Below, piece by piece: positions 62,550 through 64,000 of a DNA stretch of 64,000 nucleotides (positions are counted from its first letter, which is position 1; each line of letters starts with the position of its first letter). Origin of the DNA: Chrysoperla carnea (lineage: Eukaryota > Arthropoda > Insecta > Neuroptera > Chrysopidae); NCBI RefSeq assembly GCF_905475395.1, contig NC_058339.1, positions 41,363,172-41,427,171 on the forward strand. The letters are read 5' to 3'. Below the pieces are notes generated by a model. It was not told where the DNA came from, made no database searches, and was given only the letters and a program-made list of their open reading frames with translations. The position numbers and the translations under genes were made by a program.

Positions 62550-62650
62550 TGTTCTGTCAATTATTTATGTTTACATTTATTAACAAATGTCAAAATTCCG
62601 ATTTTAATTGCAAATATATATTTAAATAACTGTTAATAATAATAATAAGT

Positions 62651-63808
62651 ATGTCTAATTATGAAGACCAAAATATTAATTTTGATAATCAGAACATAAA
62701 CAACGAGTTGAAAACTGAAGATGAAAATATTGATAATATGCGATCCCATGAAGAAGAAAATTTAGAAATTTTCCCATTACATTCAATATTCGGAGAAGGA
62801 GATGAATTGGTAAATCAAGATAAAACATTAACTCAACAAACTAGTTTAGTTCAATATAAACAAATCCATGCAGGAGAAAAACAGTTTGAATGTGATGTTT
62901 GCAATAAAATATATACGCGGCGAAACAATTTAATTCAACATAAACGAATTCATACCGGAGAAAGACCATATTCGTGTGATATATGTGATAAATCATTTTC
63001 AAGGCGAGGCGTTTTAGTTCAACATAAAAGAACCCATACCGGAGAAAAATTGTATTCATGTGATGTTTGTGACAAAGCATATACTTCACGATTAAATTTA
63101 ATTGAACATAAACGAACTCATACTGGAGATAAACCATATTCATGTGATATCTGCAGTAAAACATTTTCCATGCACAGCAGTTTGTTCAAACATAAACGAA
63201 TTCATGCTGGAGAGAAACCATTTGAATGTGATATTTGTGATAAAAAATTTATCGAAGCTTATAGTTTAACTAGGCATAAACGAGTTCATACCGGAGAGAA
63301 AATATATTTTTGTGACGTTTGTGATAAAACCTTTACCCATCTAAGCTCCTTTAAAAAACATAAACTGATTCATGAAGAAAAATCGCATCCTTGTAAATTG
63401 TGCGATAAAGCATTTGCACGAGAAGATGATTTACTTCTACATACACGAACCCATACCGGAGAAAAATTGTATATATGTGATGTTTGTAAGAAATCATTTA
63501 CGTGGGAAAGCAGTTTATATGCACATAAACGCATTCATGCTGGGACTAGTAAACCATTCCCTTGTGATGTTTGTGACAAATCATTTGCTCGGCTAAAGAA
63601 GTTAATTGAACATAAACGAATACATTCTGCAGATAAGCCATTTAGTTGCGATTTTTGTAATAAGTCATATCCTACCAAAGGCAATTTACTTAGACACAAA
63701 AAAACTCATGATGAAGAAAATAACTTTGAACAAAATAGTCCTATGATGTTTGTAAATATAAAACACTCACCATCGCACCCACCTTCACCAGAATACATAC
63801 TACCATAA
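62651..63808 (+). CDS. C2H2 zinc-finger protein with ten fingers
   Basis: One uninterrupted 385-residue frame starting at ATG after an AATAATAATAAGT leader. Residues 1-78 are acidic and rich in Asn, Glu and Asp, with no recognised SAD/ZAD, BTB or SCAN domain. Ten C2H2 fingers follow, the first cysteines at about 81, 109, 137, 165, 193, 221, 248, 276, 305 and 333. Most are joined by TGEKP-like linkers and share CDxCxK...HKRxH. Just before finger 1, SLVQYKQIHAGEKQ looks like the second half of a decayed finger. Two linkers break the 28-residue period: 6-7 (EEKS) is one short and 8-9 (AGTSKP) one long. The C-terminal 30 residues include SPSHPPSPEY. The protein is most likely a nuclear DNA-binding regulator; target unknown. 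Near-identical fingers suggest recent internal duplication. AATAAA lies at 63907..63912. Confidence 0.9.
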   Translation: MSNYEDQNINFDNQNINNELKTEDENIDNMRSHEEENLEIFPLHSIFGEGDELVNQDKTLTQQTSLVQYKQIHAGEKQFECDVCNKIYTRRNNLIQHKRIHTGERPYSCDICDKSFSRRGVLVQHKRTHTGEKLYSCDVCDKAYTSRLNLIEHKRTHTGDKPYSCDICSKTFSMHSSLFKHKRIHAGEKPFECDICDKKFIEAYSLTRHKRVHTGEKIYFCDVCDKTFTHLSSFKKHKLIHEEKSHPCKLCDKAFAREDDLLLHTRTHTGEKLYICDVCKKSFTWESSLYAHKRIHAGTSKPFPCDVCDKSFARLKKLIEHKRIHSADKPFSCDFCNKSYPTKGNLLRHKKTHDEENNFEQNSPMMFVNIKHSPSHPPSPEYILP

Positions 63809-63906
63809 TCCGATAATCCTAAAACGATTTCCTAAACGATAATTTTTCACTTTGTTTTAGAAGCAATGATTATTTTTTAATATATAGAAATGTAATTGAT
63901 GTTTTA

Positions 63907-63912
63907 AATAAA
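63907..63912 (+). promoter_or_regulatory. Polyadenylation signal of the zinc-finger gene
   Basis: AATAAA about 100 bases beyond the stop codon of the zinc-finger frame. Confidence 0.5.
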
Positions 63913-64000
63913 TGTTTGAAATTTTTTCCTAAATTCTGTATTTAAAAACCTTTTAACAAATGACCCTCCTAATTATAAGCAAGTGGCGTGCAGCCAGGTA

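Noticed and set aside
62841-63164. 107-codon frame antisense to the zinc fingers
   Set aside because: A periodic shadow of the repeated finger sequence.

Overview
This is a strongly AT-rich eukaryotic window, almost certainly from an insect nuclear genome. The evidence is short GT-AG introns, compact coding exons and insect-like versions of conserved proteins: a Drosophila-style Abl with its long proline-rich tail, a selenoprotein F homologue with cysteine in place of selenocysteine, and UDP-glucose dehydrogenase. Long gene-poor spacers are full of small repeats. I cannot name the order or species from sequence alone.

Genes, left to right. (1) Most of an Abl tyrosine kinase gene on + (10548..15739, six coding exons). 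It covers the C-terminal 1437 residues; the first coding exon or exons are not recognisable in the window, so the first 10.5 kb is probably intron plus upstream DNA. (2) A small gene on - for a proline- and charge-rich secreted protein of unknown function (25520..24180, three exons, TATA box). (3) A selenoprotein F (SEP15) family gene on + (27799..29478, three exons). (4) A tiny gene on - that looks like cytochrome c oxidase subunit 8 (32376..32185). (5) A complete UDP-glucose 6-dehydrogenase gene on - (49103..45775, five exons, all introns phase 0). (6) A single-exon C2H2 protein with ten zinc fingers on + (62651..63808). These look like independent housekeeping or regulatory genes. I see no operon-like or pathway relationship between neighbours.

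Mobile and repetitive DNA fills the spaces. A 574-bp hAT element with perfect 14-bp inverted ends and an 8-bp target duplication (36570..37143) still carries the C-terminal fragment of its transposase. A 590-bp near-complete palindrome sits at 4881..5470. A roughly 2.9-kb foldback structure (39382..42240) carries tRNA-like modules in both arms and eight copies of a GGAGAACATG-type motif. A dispersed family called R1 here has six copies or fragments, R2 has four, and a small MITE called R3 has two. Several other hairpins and at least eight tRNA-like (pol III A/B-box) sequences are scattered through the window, most of the latter between 39.5 and 48.2 kb.

All exon boundaries were read by eye from splice consensus, reading-frame continuity and remembered family sequence. 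No alignment or database search was run.
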